From assembly GCF_030296595.1 (NCBI RefSeq), contig NZ_AP027731.1, positions 1,922,001-1,986,000 of the forward strand: a DNA stretch of 64,000 bases, written 5' to 3'. Below are positions 36,003 to 49,858 of the stretch, piece after piece. This DNA comes from Naasia aerilata (GTDB lineage: Bacteria > Actinomycetota > Actinomycetes > Actinomycetales > Microbacteriaceae). Position numbers and translations under genes: made by a program. The notes below the pieces were generated by a model, which saw only the letters and a program-made list of their open reading frames with translations, was not told where the DNA came from and did no database searches. How positions within the stretch are numbered: position 1 is the first letter of the stretch; every line of letters starts with the position of its first letter.

Positions 36003-36773
36003 TCAGAGCTCCCCGGACGCGATCGCGTGCAGCCAGCGGACGGTGGATGCGGTCATCCAGGCGGGGGAGTCGAGGGAGCCGAGGAAGCCCTCGACGTCCC
36101 GCATCTCGTGCTCGCGCCGCTCCGCGTGCTGCCGCGTGCCGCTGACCAGTCGCTCGACCAGCGCGGCGCCGTCGGGCCCGAGCTCGCCGGCGATCTGGTC
36201 GCGGATCCACTCGCCGGAGCCCAGTCTCTCGGCAGCGGTGACGCTCTCGAAGATGAGCGCGGCGAGACCCTTCATGAAGATGCTCCGGAGGAGCTTGAGC
36301 CCTGCGGCGTCGCCCGCCTCCGGGCCGGCGACGGTCACGGGGACCCCGAGGCCGGACCAGAGCTCGCGGAGGCGCGCGGCGCCCGGCCCGCTGACGAGCA
36401 GCGGGGTGAGCTCGGCGGCGCGCGGCACCGGCGCCATGATCGCGACATCGGCGAAGGCGACCCCGGCCGCCTCGGCCTCGGCGGCCATGCGGCGCTTGTC
36501 CTCGGGGGATCCGGTGTTCATGTCGGCGAAGACGGCCCCGGGCGCCAGGTGCGCCAGCACGGAGCGGGCGACGGCCGGGGCGGCGGAGGCGCCGACCAGG
36601 CTCGCGACCACGTCCGCGTCGCGCACGGCCGACGGGGCGTCCGCCGCGAGGCCGACCCCCTCGGGAGCGACGGAGACGGCCGGGTCGAACCCGATCACCG
36701 TGGCCCCGCGTGCCGCGAAGCCCTGCGCATACAGCGAACCGGCTTCCCCCAGCCCCAGCACTGCGACCCGCAC
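36003..36773 (-). CDS. NAD(P)-dependent oxidoreductase, 6-phosphogluconate dehydrogenase-like with DUF1932
   Basis: The 256-residue protein has an N-terminal Rossmann domain (VRVAVLGLGEAGSLYAQGF) with MNTGSPEDKRRMA and VAIMAPVPRAAELTPLLVSG, as in beta-hydroxyacid dehydrogenases. A helical C-terminal domain follows (KLLRSIFMKGLAALIFESV) of the DUF1932 type. GTG at 36773 has an AAGGAG site; longer frames are antisense to the GntR gene. It is divergent from the GntR regulator, with an ATTGTAGACAGAAT motif in the 87-base gap. A role in reducing or oxidising a ring-cleavage intermediate is possible but not established. Confidence 0.82.
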   Translation of the reverse strand: MRVAVLGLGEAGSLYAQGFAARGATVIGFDPAVSVAPEGVGLAADAPSAVRDADVVASLVGASAAPAVARSVLAHLAPGAVFADMNTGSPEDKRRMAAEAEAAGVAFADVAIMAPVPRAAELTPLLVSGPGAARLRELWSGLGVPVTVAGPEAGDAAGLKLLRSIFMKGLAALIFESVTAAERLGSGEWIRDQIAGELGPDGAALVERLVSGTRQHAERREHEMRDVEGFLGSLDSPAWMTASTVRWLHAIASGEL

Positions 36774-36795
36774 TCGTGCTCCTTCGCTCGGGGCG

Positions 36796-36809
36796 ATTGT
36801 AGACAGAAT
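36796..36809. promoter_or_regulatory. Candidate GntR operator (autoregulatory)
   Basis: ATTGTAGACAGAAT lies between the divergent oxidoreductase and GntR genes and matches the recurring ATTGTCGACAAT motif at about 9 of 12 positions. Autoregulation is common for FCD-type GntR proteins. Confidence 0.4.
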
Positions 36810-36860
36810 CGGCGCCCAGAGGACTCCGGGCGGGCATACTGGTCGGGTTGAGGAGGACTC

Positions 36861-37520
36861 ATGACCGACGTGCTGGAGACTCAGACGGCCAAGGGACCGA
36901 CCGTCGCCGAGTTGACCGCGGCGATCCGTCAGGCGATCGTCGACGGCGACTTCGCCCCCAATCAGCGGCTCATCGAGGCCGATCTCAGCGCCTCCTTCGG
37001 TGCGAGCCGGGCCGCGGTCCGCACGGCCCTGTTCGAGCTCGCCAATGACGGCCTGATCGACCGGCTGCCCAACCGCGGCTCGCGGGTCCGCGCCATCACC
37101 CTCGACGAGGCGATCGAGATCCTCGAGGTCCGCATCGGGCTCGAGTGCCTGTGCGCCGAGAAGGCCGCCCAGAACGCAACGGATGCGGAGATCGCCGAGT
37201 TCAAGCGCCTGCGTCGCGATCTCCTGGAGGCCGTCGCCGCCGGGGACCTGCTCGGCTACTCGCGGCTCAACCAGCTGCTCGACGAGCGCATCCGGGACCT
37301 GAGCTCGCACGAGACCGCGGTGGCGATCCTCGAGCGTCTGCACGCCCAGAGCGTGCGTCACCAGTTCCGCCTCGCCTTCCAGCCCGGCCGGGCAGCGGTC
37401 TCCGCGGGCGAGCATGTCGCGATCCTCGACGCCGTGATCGCGCGCGACCCGGCTGCCGCCGTTCAGGCGACGCGGGACCACCTGCTGAGCGTCATCAGCG
37501 CCCTGCGCTCGCTCAGCTGA
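36861..37520 (+). CDS. GntR-family transcriptional regulator, FCD (FadR-type)
   Basis: The 219-residue protein has an N-terminal winged helix (VAELTAAIRQAIVDGDFAPNQRL, then LSASFGASRAAVRTALFELANDGLI, then NRGSRVRAI) and an all-helical FCD effector domain that normally binds a carboxylate through a metal site. FCD-GntR proteins typically recognise short palindromes containing TTGTnnACAA-like cores. The recurring ATTGTCGACAAT motif in this region fits. The gene is located amid the ring-cleavage genes, so a ring-cleavage product or aromatic acid is the likely signal. Confidence 0.92.
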   Translation: MTDVLETQTAKGPTVAELTAAIRQAIVDGDFAPNQRLIEADLSASFGASRAAVRTALFELANDGLIDRLPNRGSRVRAITLDEAIEILEVRIGLECLCAEKAAQNATDAEIAEFKRLRRDLLEAVAAGDLLGYSRLNQLLDERIRDLSSHETAVAILERLHAQSVRHQFRLAFQPGRAAVSAGEHVAILDAVIARDPAAAVQATRDHLLSVISALRSLS

Positions 37521-37541
37521 TCCCGCGCCGCCTGCGGGCGG

Positions 37542-38498
37542 TCACTCGTCGACGGGCGGCGTCCCGTGCGTGTGGAACGTGGAGATCGTCTTCATGCCCC
37601 ATGCCTGGCCCTTGGCGCGCTCGGCCTCGGTCCAGGTCACGGTCTTCCAGTCGGGGGCAAGGATGACGCGGGCGCCCGCGTTCGCGAACTCGATGCGGTT
37701 GCCGCCGGGCTCGTAGACGTAGAGGAAGAACGTCTGCTGGATCGCGTGCTTGTGCGGTCCCGACTCGATGTGGATGCCGTTCTCCAGGAAGATGTCCGCG
37801 GCCTTGAGGATGTCCTCGCGCGTGTCGGTCGCGAACGCGATGTGGTGGAGCCGCCCGTTGCTTCCGGTCCAGTCGCCCGAGTACACGAGGTCGTAGGTCT
37901 TGTTGGTGAAGTGGAACCACTGGGCCGAGATGACCCCGGTGTCCAGCTGGATCTGCTCGGTCGCCTCGCCACCAAGGACCTCGTTCACGAAGCGGCCGTT
38001 CTCCTCGACGTCCTTGCCGAGGTAGTTGATGTGGTCGAGCCGGCGGGCGTTCACGCCGCGCCCCGGGAACTTGTCGGCCTGGTTCTTGAGCGCCGGCTTC
38101 GCGTCCTCGGGAGCCTCGAACCACTCGGTGTCGTAGTAGAGCTCCATGGCGTGCCCGTCGGGGTCGGTGAACGCGTAGCTGCGCCCGACGCCCTGCTCGC
38201 CGTCCTTCCAGCCGATGCCGCGTCCCGCCGCCTCGATGGCCGCGACTCGGCGCTCGAGGGCCTCCGGGCTCGCCGCGCGGAGCGCGACCCGGCCGACGCC
38301 GGACTTGGGCGCCGACGTGAGCTTGATCGTGTACCGCTCGTAGTCGTCCCAGGCGTGCAGGAAGACGGAGTCGCCCTCGGCGGCGACCTCCCGGAAGGCG
38401 AGCAGCTCGGTGAAGAACCATCGGCTCCGATCGAAGTCGGACGTCAGCAGCTCGACGTGGCCGATGTGGGCGATGTCGAGGAATCCAGGGCCTCTCAT
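37542..38498 (-). CDS. Extradiol ring-cleavage dioxygenase, VOC (type I, two-domain) family
   Basis: The 318-residue protein has two VOC modules. The C-terminal one keeps the metal triad of type I extradiol dioxygenases: His156 (RLDHINYL), His219 (LHHIAFAT) and Glu270 (GNRIEFAN). It also has a likely acid-base His196 (QWFHF) and Tyr260 (FFLYVYEPGG). Such enzymes cleave catechols next to the hydroxyls with Fe(II) or Mn(II). ATG at 38498 has an AAAGGAG site. Its operon partners are a GalD-like tautomerase and a LigK-like aldolase, so gallate or 3-O-methylgallate is the likely substrate. Known gallate dioxygenases belong to the unrelated LigB fold. Confidence 0.85.
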   Translation of the reverse strand: MRGPGFLDIAHIGHVELLTSDFDRSRWFFTELLAFREVAAEGDSVFLHAWDDYERYTIKLTSAPKSGVGRVALRAASPEALERRVAAIEAAGRGIGWKDGEQGVGRSYAFTDPDGHAMELYYDTEWFEAPEDAKPALKNQADKFPGRGVNARRLDHINYLGKDVEENGRFVNEVLGGEATEQIQLDTGVISAQWFHFTNKTYDLVYSGDWTGSNGRLHHIAFATDTREDILKAADIFLENGIHIESGPHKHAIQQTFFLYVYEPGGNRIEFANAGARVILAPDWKTVTWTEAERAKGQAWGMKTISTFHTHGTPPVDE

Positions 38499-38529
38499 GG
38501 CGCTCCTTTGCGTAGGGGTGGGACGGGGA

Positions 38530-39582
38530 TCAGGGGGATCGGGGAAGACGACGCCGTCGAACAGCTTGCGCGCGGTCCGGAAGACGACGGACGAGGCGAT
38601 GTCGGTGGTGCCGGGGACGAAGTCGATGCGGATGTCCATGTGGCCGGTCGGGTGCTCGATCCGGAACGGGGCCCCGTCCGCCGGGAGGTTCGCGAGGTCG
38701 TGCCCGACGGCACCCTCGATGGCGATTCCGGCGGCGACCGTCTGCGCGCCCAGCACACCGATCGAGGTGTGCACCCGGATCGGGAGGAAGCTGCGGGTGG
38801 AGATCGTTCCACCCGCGGACGGAGCGGAGAGCAGCACCATCTTCGGGACGGTCGCCTCCGAGACGTCGCCCATCCCCATGAGCTCGGCCGCGGCGAAGCG
38901 GATGGCGCGGAGGCGTGCCTGCAGGGACTCGTCGCTCTCGAGGTCGGCGGGATCCTCGGTCCCCTCGACGCCCAGGTCGGCGGCCGCGAGCAGCACGGAG
39001 GGCATGCCGTTGTCCACGCACGTCACGCGCACCCTCCACCAGGTCGGTCACGTTGCCGGTGGGCAGCAGGGCGCCGGTCGTCCCGCCCGCGGTGTCCGAG
39101 AAGGCGAGCTCGATGGGGGCGGCCGTGCCGGGGACGCCGTCGATCGCCAGATCGCCGGAGTATCGGGGGCGACCACCCGGTGTGGGGAAGGTCGCGACCA
39201 CCGTGCTGTCGGTGTTCACCATGCGGATGCGCACCGTCGTCGACTCCCCTGGGGCTCGACGAGTCCGCGCTCCACGGCGAACGGTCCGATCCCCGCGAGG
39301 ATGTTGCCGCAGTTCTGCGAGTCGGTCACCACCGGCTCGTCCACGACGACCTGGAGGAAGAGGTAGTCGACGTCGGTGTCGCCGCCCTCGGAACGCGAGA
39401 CGACGCCGACCTTGCTCGTCAGCGGGTGGGCGCCGCCGATGCCGTCGATCTGCCGCTCGTCGGGACTGCCCATGACGCGCAGGAGCAGGTCATCCCGCTC
39501 GGAGCGCTCCTGCGGAAGGTCCTCGGCCAGGAAGTAGGCGCCCTTCGACGTGCCGCCGCGCATGAGCATGCAGCGGATGCCG

Positions 39583-39599
<17 letters not shown>
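38530..39599 (-). CDS. PrpF-family isomerase, probable 4-oxalomesaconate tautomerase (GalD/LigU type; frameshifted as read)
   Basis: From ATG at 39599 the reading gives GIRCMLMRGGTSKGAYF, then NCGNILAGIGPFA, both PrpF hallmarks. Shifts occur at 39246-39249 (one base), 39032-39034 (two bases) and 38533-38537 (one base). Repairing them gives ESTTVRIRMVN, VEGVRVTCVDNGMP and a TGA at 38530, total 358 codons exactly. Without the last repair the frame runs on into the dioxygenase, a false fusion. PrpF-fold GalD and LigU interconvert tautomers or double-bond isomers of 4-oxalomesaconate. The gene sits between the aldolase and dioxygenase, as expected for that step. Confidence 0.84.
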
Positions 39600-42183
<2,584 letters not shown>

Positions 42184-42209
42184 TCCACGGAACCGATCGA
42201 GGAGGACGA

Positions 42210-43133
42210 GTGAGCACCAGTACGACACCCGGCACCGACAGCTCGGAGCAGCGGCGGATCGCCGCGGCGAGCGATCCCGCGGACAGCGTCCGCCTGCTCA
42301 TCAGCGGAGAGGATCGCCCGGGGATCGTGGCCGCAGTGTCGACGCTGCTGCAGGAGGCCGGGGCGAACATCAGCTCCCTCGACCAGTACTCGACCGACCC
42401 GGAAGGCGGCCGCTTCTACCAGCGGACCGTCTTCCACCTCGACGGCTTCTCGGCGGCGCGACCGGAGCTCGAGCGCAAGCTCGATGAGCGGCTCGCCACG
42501 GGTCTGGGACTCACCTGGAGTCTCAGGCCCGTGGCCCAGCTCAAGCGCGTCGCGATCTTCGCGTCGAAGTCGGACCACTGCCTGCTCGACCTGCTCTGGC
42601 GGCACCGCCGGGGCGAGCTCCCCATGACGGTCTCCATGGTGATCTCGAACCACGCCGACCTGGCCGAGGAGGTGCGGCCCTTCAACATCCCGTACTTCTA
42701 CGTGCCGGTGGACAAGAGCGACCGCCAGGCTGCCGAGCGGCGGCACCTGGAGCTGCTGCGCGGGAACGTCGACCTCGTCGTCCTCGCGCGGTACATGCAG
42801 ATCATCACGGGCGACTTCCTCCGCGAGGTGGAGGTGCCGGTGATCAACATCCACCACTCCTTCCTGCCCGCGTTCATCGGCGCCGGCCCGTACGCGAAGG
42901 CGAAGCAGCGGGGCGTGAAGCTGATCGGCGCCACGGCCCACTACGTGACCGAGGACCTCGACGAGGGCCCGATCATCGAGCAGGACGTCGTGCGGGTCAA
43001 GCACTCGGACACGGCAGCGGACCTGCAGCGCCGGGGTGCGGACGTGGAGCGCCAGGTGCTGGCCCGCGCAGTCGAGTGGCACTGCGAGGACCGCGTCGCC
43101 CGCGACGGCAACACGACGGTCATCTTCCTGTAA
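42210..43133 (+). CDS. purU: Formyltetrahydrofolate deformylase PurU
   Basis: The 307-residue protein has an N-terminal ACT domain (RLLISGEDRPGIVAAVSTLLQE) and a formyltransferase-type catalytic domain with NIHHSFLPAFIGAGPY and the acid in VTEDLDEGPIIEQD. It hydrolyses 10-formyl-THF to THF and formate. GTG at 42210 follows GAGGAGGAC. Directly behind a LigM paralog, it would return THF to the demethylase once methyl-THF has been oxidised to formyl-THF (MetF here plus a FolD elsewhere). The Sphingobium LigM cluster, by recollection, uses a formyl-THF ligase (LigH) instead. Confidence 0.93.
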   Translation: MSTSTTPGTDSSEQRRIAAASDPADSVRLLISGEDRPGIVAAVSTLLQEAGANISSLDQYSTDPEGGRFYQRTVFHLDGFSAARPELERKLDERLATGLGLTWSLRPVAQLKRVAIFASKSDHCLLDLLWRHRRGELPMTVSMVISNHADLAEEVRPFNIPYFYVPVDKSDRQAAERRHLELLRGNVDLVVLARYMQIITGDFLREVEVPVINIHHSFLPAFIGAGPYAKAKQRGVKLIGATAHYVTEDLDEGPIIEQDVVRVKHSDTAADLQRRGADVERQVLARAVEWHCEDRVARDGNTTVIFL

Positions 43134-43798
43134 GGGGCGGGCCGCCGCGAGGTGGCACTAGGTGCTCCCTCAGCGCCGAGGTGGCAGCAACAACTGCCAC
43201 CTCGGGGTGCGCCCCGCTGCGAGTCGCCGGGGCGAGGTGGCACTTGGTGCTGCTTCAGCGCCGAGGTGGCAGCAACAACTGCCACCTCGGCGGGTGGGAT
43301 TGCGCCCTGACGCGGGAGGACGACCCCAGGGGCGCCGCGACGTCGAGGGGTTCCCCGACGGCTGAAGACGAGAAGTCGGGCGGGCGCGAGCTCACCCGCT
43401 TCCTTCGGTGAGACGGCCGAAGCGCGCCGAGCGCGCCCTTTCGCACCGAGCGCGCCCCCTCTTCGCCGAGCGCACCCCGTGCCGCCGAGCGCACCTCGTA
43501 TACGGGGTGCGCTCGGTATTTCAGGGCGCGCTCGACGCGGGGGAGGCGCGCTCGGTGCTTCGGGGTGCGCTCGGCGACGCTGGAACGCGACTCGGCAGCG
43601 GTGGCCAGCCGCCTCCCCTCGTCTTAAGCCTCGGGCTGAGCGCCCGAAAGTTCTCCGCGCCCTAACCGGCGCCCCTCGCGCCTGGCGTCCTCACACAGCC
43701 GAGTAGAAGCGCTGAGGTGGCACTTGGTGCTGCTTCAGCGCCGAGGTGGCAGCAACAAGTGCCACCTCGAGACTTCCGGGGTGCCACCTCGCGGGGCA
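43134..43798. repeat. 665-base gap with two kinds of palindromic repeat
   Basis: GAGGTGGCA-type units lie at 43147-43204, 43232-43289 and 43714-43769, with a truncated unit at 43781-43792, all in the orientation found upstream of the DUF559 gene. Between them, 43427-43574 is a different array. No gene was recognised; short open frames are repeat shadows. Confidence 0.8.
43427..43574. repeat. Large imperfect palindrome built of CCGAGCGCRCC copies
   Basis: Four direct copies of CCGAGCGC(G/A)CC (43427, 43446, 43466, 43485) are followed by four copies of the reverse complement GG(T/C)GCGCTCGG (43504, 43524, 43544, 43562), spaced about 18-20 bases. The whole can fold as a cruciform or a set of nested hairpins. 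Confidence 0.75.
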
Positions 43799-44655
43799 TC
43801 ACACGCCGTCGTGGTGCTCCAGGTAGGCCATGGAGCGGTCGGAGGAGTTGACCAGGGCGCGGTAGGCGCCGCCCGGGCGGGCGCCCGGGTGGTCCGGCGG
43901 GAGGTAGCTGCGCAGCAGCGCCTCCGAGATGCTCGCCGCCGCCCTGCGCAGCAGCAGCACGTAGTCAGCGGGGGAGTTGCCGTCGTTGGCGACGACGACG
44001 CCGAGCGCCCCGACCACGACGTTCTGCGAGCCGCGGATGGGCACCGCGATGCCGCGCGTGCCCGGGTACAGGAAGCCCTCGGTCACGGCATGGCCGAGCC
44101 GGCGAGCGCGGAGGACCGCCTCGCGCAGCTCCTTCTCCGTCGAGATGCCGGCGTCCGTCTGCGGGTCGAGTCCTCGCTTCACGATGCGGGGAACCAGATC
44201 CTTCTCCGCTGCCGCCAGCAGGACCAGGCCACTCGAGGAGTGCTGCAGAGGGATGCGCCCGCCGACCATCGAGCCGTTCACGACGGCGTCGCGGGCGGAC
44301 AGGCGCTCGATGACGAGCACGTCGAGGTCGCTGCGGACGGCGAGCTGGGTGTGCTGCCGCACCACCGCCTGCACGGCCTGCAGGTGCGGGAACGCGATCT
44401 CCCGGAGCCCGAGCACACCGGGGGTGCGGCTCCCCATCTCCCACAGGCGCACGCCGACCCGGTAGCTGCGGTCGGGCATCCGCTCGAGCAGCCCGTGCTC
44501 CACGAGCTCGCCGACGATGCCGTGGGCGGAGGAGACCGGCACCTGGGCCCGCCGCGCGATCTCGGTCAGCGTCAGGAAGGGGAGTCGATGCTGAAGGAAT
44601 CGAGCACGGCGAGCACCCTGCTCACCGCCGAGATGCCGTTCGATCCGCGTGCCAC
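43799..44655 (-). CDS. IclR-family transcriptional regulator (frameshifted near the N-terminus)
   Basis: GTG at 44655 (GGAGG site) starts a winged helix, ISAVSRVLAVLDSFSIDSP. The frame is lost in the GGGG run 44579-44582, and one added base continues FLTLTEIARRAQVPVSSAHGIVGELVEHGLLE. The effector domain follows (VGVRLWEMGSR, VNGSMVGGRIPLQHSSSGLVLLA, GTRGIAVPIRGS). Repaired length is 285 residues. It diverges from the third O-demethylase gene across a 120-base gap with TATTCG-N7-CGAATA, and probably controls it. Confidence 0.85.
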
Positions 44656-44674
44656 TGTGCCTCCGGGACGACCG

Positions 44675-44693
44675 TATTCGCTTCATTCGAATA
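44675..44693. promoter_or_regulatory. Inverted repeat TATTCG-N7-CGAATA, candidate IclR operator
   Basis: Perfect six-base arms sit in the divergent gap between the IclR gene and the third O-demethylase gene. Similar half-sites occur at 29602-29618 beside the other IclR gene. Confidence 0.45.
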
Positions 44694-44775
44694 TGTCGAT
44701 GTGCTCTCGGAGCCGAAACCTAGACTGACGCCACTCCCCGGCGGTGTCGCCGGAACGACAGTGAGGACGACGACG

Positions 44776-46157
44776 ATGTCAGAGACTCTCGCCCAGGCGA
44801 TCGCCCGGGTCGGCAGCCCCATCGAGCTGCTGCGCAACCAGAACTGGCCGGCCTTCACCTTCCCGGTCGCCCCCGAGTTCACGAACTGGCGCGACGAGCA
44901 GCGCGCCTGGAACACGACGGTCGCGATCATGGATCAGTCGCACCACATGACGCAGCTCTTCCTGCACGGCGAGGATCTCATCCCGATGCTGCAGGGCATC
45001 TCCCCGAACACGTTCGCCACCTTCCGGAAGGGCGTCGCGAAGCAGCTGATCTCCGTCAACAAGGACGGCTATCTGGTCGGCGACGGCATCCTCTTCTACA
45101 ACGAGGAGGGGCCCGAGGGCATCGTCCTCATCGGGCACCACATCCTCATCGACTGGGTGCGCTACAACGCGGAGAAGGCGGAGGCCGCGGGCAAGGACGT
45201 GCACCACCGGCTCGAGGCGAACTCGCACATGCGCCAGGGCCCTCCCACGTTCTACCGCTACGAGCTGCAGGGCCCCGTCGCCAACGAGGTGATGGAGAAG
45301 GTCCTCGGCGGCCCCGCGCCCGCGGTCAAGTTCTTCCACATCGGCGACTTCGAGATCGCCGGCAAGCACGTGTACGGCCTGCGCCACGGCATGGCCGGCC
45401 AGCCCGGCTTCGAGTTCTACGGCCCGTGGGAGGACAACGAGCTGATCATGAACACGCTGATGGAGGCCGGGGCGGAGTACGACATCCGCCGCGTCGGCGC
45501 CAAGGCGTATTCGAGCTCGCCGCAGGAGTCCGGCTGGGTGCCGACCCCTTCCCGGCCGTCTTCGACGAGGACTTCGCCGAGTATCGGGAGTGGCTCCCCG
45601 CCGCCCGCATCGGCTCGGTGGCCGGCTCCCTGTACTCCACGGACGTGCACGACTTCTACATGACCCCGTTCGACATCGGGCTCGGCCGCTCGGTGAAGTT
45701 CGACCACGACTTCCACGGTCGGGAGGCGCTCGAGAAGATCGCCGAGAACCAGAAGCGGCGCAAGGTCACCCTCATCTGGAACGCCGACGACGTGGCGGCC
45801 GTCGTCCGCTCCCAGGTCGAGCCCGGCATCCCCGCGAAGTTCCTCGACTTCCCCAAGGCGCGCTACGGCTTCTACCAGATGGACGAGGTCCGCTCCGGCG
45901 ACAAGCTGGTCGGCATCTCGACCGACGCCGGCTACGTCTCCTACGACCAGCTCTACATGTCGCTGGCCACGCTCGACCTCGAGCTCGAGGACGGCGCCGA
46001 GGTCGAGGTCGTCTGGGGCGAGGACCCCATCTCGCAGAAGCCGCAGGTCGACGCCGCCCACCGCCAGGTGCGGATCCGCGCGACCGTCGCGCCCGCCCCG
46101 TTCCACGACTTCGCCCGCACCGTCTACCGCGGCCTCGAGGCCGCGGCGGCGCGCTGA
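44776..46157 (+). CDS. Tetrahydrofolate-dependent aromatic O-demethylase-like protein (paralog 3, divergent; frameshifted as read)
   Basis: The protein starts MSETLAQAIARVGSPIELLR and has the family segments AIMDQSHHMTQLFLHGED, YGLRHGMAGQPGFEFYGPWE and KFDHDFHGREALEKIAENQ. One base is missing in the CCCC run at 45545-45548; repair gives VPTPFPAVFDEDFAEYREW and 460 residues. Compared with paralogs 1 and 2 it has FPVAPEFTNW where they have [11 protein letters not shown], losing a tyrosine and one residue, so substrate preference probably differs. It is divergent from an IclR gene and 72 bases upstream of metF. Another GcvT-fold methyltransferase function cannot be excluded. Confidence 0.82.
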
Positions 46158-46229
46158 GGCGCGAACACCGAAGACCAGCCCCGCACGACCACCTGGCGCT
46201 CCCCGGAGCGCCTGAAGAAAGGGATACCG

Positions 46230-47087
46230 ATGGCGATCACCCCCGCCGAACTCATCGATGACTTCTCGCTCGAGATGACCGGCAAGGACGTTCCGGGTCT
46301 GCTCGAGGCGGCCCCCGTGCTTCCCCAGGGAACCCGGATGAACGTCACCTTCCTCGGCAACGAGGACCTCGCGATGCGGACGACCGCGGCGAAGGCCGTG
46401 CTCGACCAGGGCCTCATCCCGGTTCCGCACATCTCCGCCCGGCGCATCAAGAGCCAGGAGATGCTCGAGGAGTTCCTCGCCGCGCTGCAGGCGCAGGGCG
46501 CGAGCGAGAACGTCTTCAGCGTCGGCGGCGACCCGCACCAGCCCGAGGGCCCGTACGACGGCGCCCTCGACGTGATCAAGTCGGGTCTTCTCCAGCAGTA
46601 CGGCGTGAAGAACGTGTCGATCGCCGGCTACCCGGAAGGGCACCCGGACATCAAGGACGACGCCCTGTGGGCCGCCCTCGAGGGCAAGTTCGCCGTGCTC
46701 CAGGAGCAGGGCCTGCCGGGCACGATCCTGACCCAGTTCAGCTTCGACGTGGACCCCGTCGTCGCCTGGATCGAGCAGGTCCGGGCCAAGGGCATCGACC
46801 TGCCGATCCGGATCGGCGTGCCCGGACCTGCCGGCATCAAGCGGCTCATCACCTTCGCCTCCCGCTTCGGCGTCGCCTCCAGCGCGGGCATCGCCAAGAA
46901 GTACGGGTTCTCGCTCACCAACCTGCTGGGAACGGCCGGCCCGGACCGCTTCATCAAGGAGCTCGCGGGACGCCTCGACCCGGCGAAGCACGGCTCGGTG
47001 AAGCTGCACTTCTACACGTTCGGCGGCATCCCGGCGACGAGTGCCTGGATCCGCGACTTCAAGGCGCAGCTCTCCCCGGTGCGCTGA
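46230..47087 (+). CDS. metF: Methylenetetrahydrofolate reductase (MetF family)
   Basis: The 285-residue TIM-barrel protein has GTRMNVTFLGNED, PVPHISARRIKSQ, NVFSVGGDPHQPEGPYD, GYPEGHPDIKDD, ILTQFSFDVDP and IRIGVPGPAGIKRL, the pattern of MetF flavoproteins that interconvert 5-methyl- and 5,10-methylene-THF. ATG at 46230 follows GAAAGGGA. Coupled to an O-demethylase gene it would oxidise the methyl-THF produced, as metF does beside ligM in Sphingobium. It is a catabolic copy rather than the methionine-pathway enzyme, judged only by context. Confidence 0.87.
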   Translation: MAITPAELIDDFSLEMTGKDVPGLLEAAPVLPQGTRMNVTFLGNEDLAMRTTAAKAVLDQGLIPVPHISARRIKSQEMLEEFLAALQAQGASENVFSVGGDPHQPEGPYDGALDVIKSGLLQQYGVKNVSIAGYPEGHPDIKDDALWAALEGKFAVLQEQGLPGTILTQFSFDVDPVVAWIEQVRAKGIDLPIRIGVPGPAGIKRLITFASRFGVASSAGIAKKYGFSLTNLLGTAGPDRFIKELAGRLDPAKHGSVKLHFYTFGGIPATSAWIRDFKAQLSPVR

Positions 47088-47102
47088 TCCTTCGCTGATC
47101 GA

Positions 47103-47140
47103 CGGAACGGGCCGGCCGTCCGGTCGGCCCCTTCCGTTGT
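47103..47140 (+). terminator. Terminator after metF
   Basis: CGGAACGGGCCGGCC pairs with GGTCGGCCCCTTCCG (two mismatches) around a 4-base loop and is followed by a short GT-rich stretch. It marks the right border of the catabolic region. Confidence 0.6.
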
Positions 47141-47208
47141 CCCCGGCGCATGGTTGGATCGAGCGTCGGATGCCGCAGGGCTCCGACGTTCGAGCCGATG
47201 GAGCCTGG

Positions 47209-49535
<2,327 letters not shown>

Positions 49536-49542
49536 GGCCGGC

Positions 49543-49848
49543 TCACCCCAGGTCGAACACGACGAGGCGCTCGGCCCCCGCCCCGATGATCGAGGCCACC
49601 GGCTGGTGCGCGGGGTGCGGCAGGTAGCCGTCGCGCGCTCCCGCGTCCTCGAACTCGACGACGAGCCCCCACTCGTATCCCGCCTCGAGGTGCTCGGGGC
49701 TCACGGACGGCCCGCGGCGGAGGGAGAGGATGCCCGGGACCTGCCCGGGCAGCTCGTCGACGAGCCGCTCGAGCGTCTGCACGGAGGCGGGCTCCACCTC
49801 CCGCTTCCACTCCACCAGCACGACATGGGTGATCGAGGGTCCAGGCAT
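49543..49848 (-). CDS. Dabb (stress-responsive A/B barrel) domain protein
   Basis: The 101-residue protein consists of one ferredoxin-like Dabb barrel: ITHVVLVEWKREVEPASVQTL, LSLRRGPSVSPEHLEAGYEWGLVVEFEDA and YLPHPAHQPVASII, where the PxHxxV motif is diagnostic. Dabb proteins include olivetolic acid cyclase-like enzymes and many of unknown role. It is convergent with the UvrA-like gene (7-base gap) and divergent from the next gene with nearly abutting starts. Confidence 0.85.
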   Translation of the reverse strand: MPGPSITHVVLVEWKREVEPASVQTLERLVDELPGQVPGILSLRRGPSVSPEHLEAGYEWGLVVEFEDAGARDGYLPHPAHQPVASIIGAGAERLVVFDLG

Positions 49849-49858
49849 GCATCCGATA

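Noticed and set aside
37542..39032. A genuine PrpF-dioxygenase fusion protein
   Set aside because: A separate ribosome site and start precede the dioxygenase, and one missing base explains the lost stop, in line with the other lesions.
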